Source: Comamonadaceae bacterium
GTDB lineage: Bacteria > Pseudomonadota > Gammaproteobacteria > Burkholderiales > Burkholderiaceae_C
Assembly (NCBI GenBank): GCA_947452785.1
Contig: CANGDZ010000042.1
Coordinates: forward strand, 1-32,766
Direction: 5' to 3'
Length of the DNA: 32,766 bases
Positions 32,610 to 32,766 of this stretch are shown one piece after another; within the stretch, counting starts at the first letter, position 1, and the number at the start of each line of letters is the position of its first letter. The position numbers and the translations under genes were made by a program. The notes below the pieces were generated by a model. It did no database searches, was not told where the DNA came from, and worked only from the letters and a program-made list of their open reading frames with translations.

Positions 32610-32766
32610 GGTCTGCGGTGCATGCCGGGCTTTATATTTCCTTGAACCAATGCTCCACGAGCTCGGGCTTGGTACATTGACTGGTGAGCGTGATCATCTC
32701 GCGTTAGATGAACCCAACGTCAGTCTGCCCTCGCCCACCTGAACCCCCGGTTCAGGATGAGGGTCC
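32610..32766 (+). ncRNA. ssrS: 6S RNA (5' portion, cut by the window end)
   Basis: The sequence after zapA matches what I know of betaproteobacterial 6S RNA: GTCTGCGGTGCATGCCGGGC at the start, then TTTCCTTGAACCAATGCTC, and the start of the returning strand. 6S RNA mimics an open promoter and sequesters sigma-70 RNA polymerase in stationary phase. A perfect hairpin CCTGAACC-CCC-GGTTCAGG lies at 32740-32758. The 3' end, pairing with the 5' stem, should fall 20-40 nt beyond the window. Exact ends are uncertain. Confidence 0.75.

Noticed and set aside
1..32766. CRISPR array, tRNA or phage genes.
   Set aside because: No regularly spaced identical repeats, no cloverleaf-like sequence with CCA context, and no phage structural or integrase genes were seen.

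Overview
The window looks like a chromosomal segment of a GC-rich betaproteobacterium, most likely order Burkholderiales (Comamonadaceae-like). The grounds are codon usage, the zapB-like/zapA/6S RNA order at the right end, and the protein families present. This is my inference from the sequence alone; no database search was run.

Left part (1-6457): the 3' remnant of a polar amino-acid ABC ATPase is followed by an intergenic stretch holding a very good sigma-54 promoter (470-485) with two NtrC-like half-site pairs upstream. It precedes a compact plus-strand operon: an NMT1/THI5-type substrate-binding protein, ABC ATPase, ABC permease, a COG0402 deaminase of the 8-oxoguanine deaminase type, a flavodoxin-like NAD(P)H oxidoreductase and a Rieske mononuclear-iron oxygenase. 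I read it as nitrogen-controlled uptake and breakdown of an N-heterocycle, probably purine- or pyrimidine-like; the substrate is unknown.

Middle left (6458-10461): a gene-poor stretch carries a degenerate dispersed repeat and a small Cdd1-type helix-hairpin-helix gene with an apparent 3' frameshift. A minus-strand three-gene MacAB-like exporter follows (periplasmic adaptor, FtsX-type permease, LolD/MacB-type ATPase).

Centre (10552-26277), the most interesting part: a nicotinate catabolic island. On the minus strand, reading from 23383 leftward, lie 6-hydroxynicotinate reductase (Hnr-like), a UPF0280/ApbE-superfamily protein, two AA_synth (PF06684) paralogues, a complete branched-chain-type ABC importer with a fused LivH-LivM permease, and a two-gene molybdenum hydroxylase of NicA/NicB type whose large subunit carries three c-type haem motifs. 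Divergently on the plus strand lie a ferredoxin-NADP reductase, a TetR regulator and an enamidase (Ena-like). The predicted flow is import of nicotinate; hydroxylation to 6-hydroxynicotinate with electrons passed to cytochrome c; reductive dearomatisation by Hnr; then ring opening by enamidase to 2-formylglutarate and ammonia. It joins an aerobic-type first enzyme to the ring-reduction and hydrolysis steps known from the fermenter Eubacterium barkeri. A palindrome in the divergent control region is a good TetR operator candidate. The roles of UPF0280 and the two AA_synth proteins are open; UPF0280 is a candidate flavin-attachment factor for Hnr.

Right part (26331-32766): a minus-strand vitamin B12 uptake operon (btuB, a signal-less BtuF-like protein, btuF, btuC, btuD) under a well-preserved cobalamin riboswitch. 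It is divergent from a zapB-like/zapA cell-division pair followed by the start of 6S RNA. The two divergent units share a symmetric promoter region.
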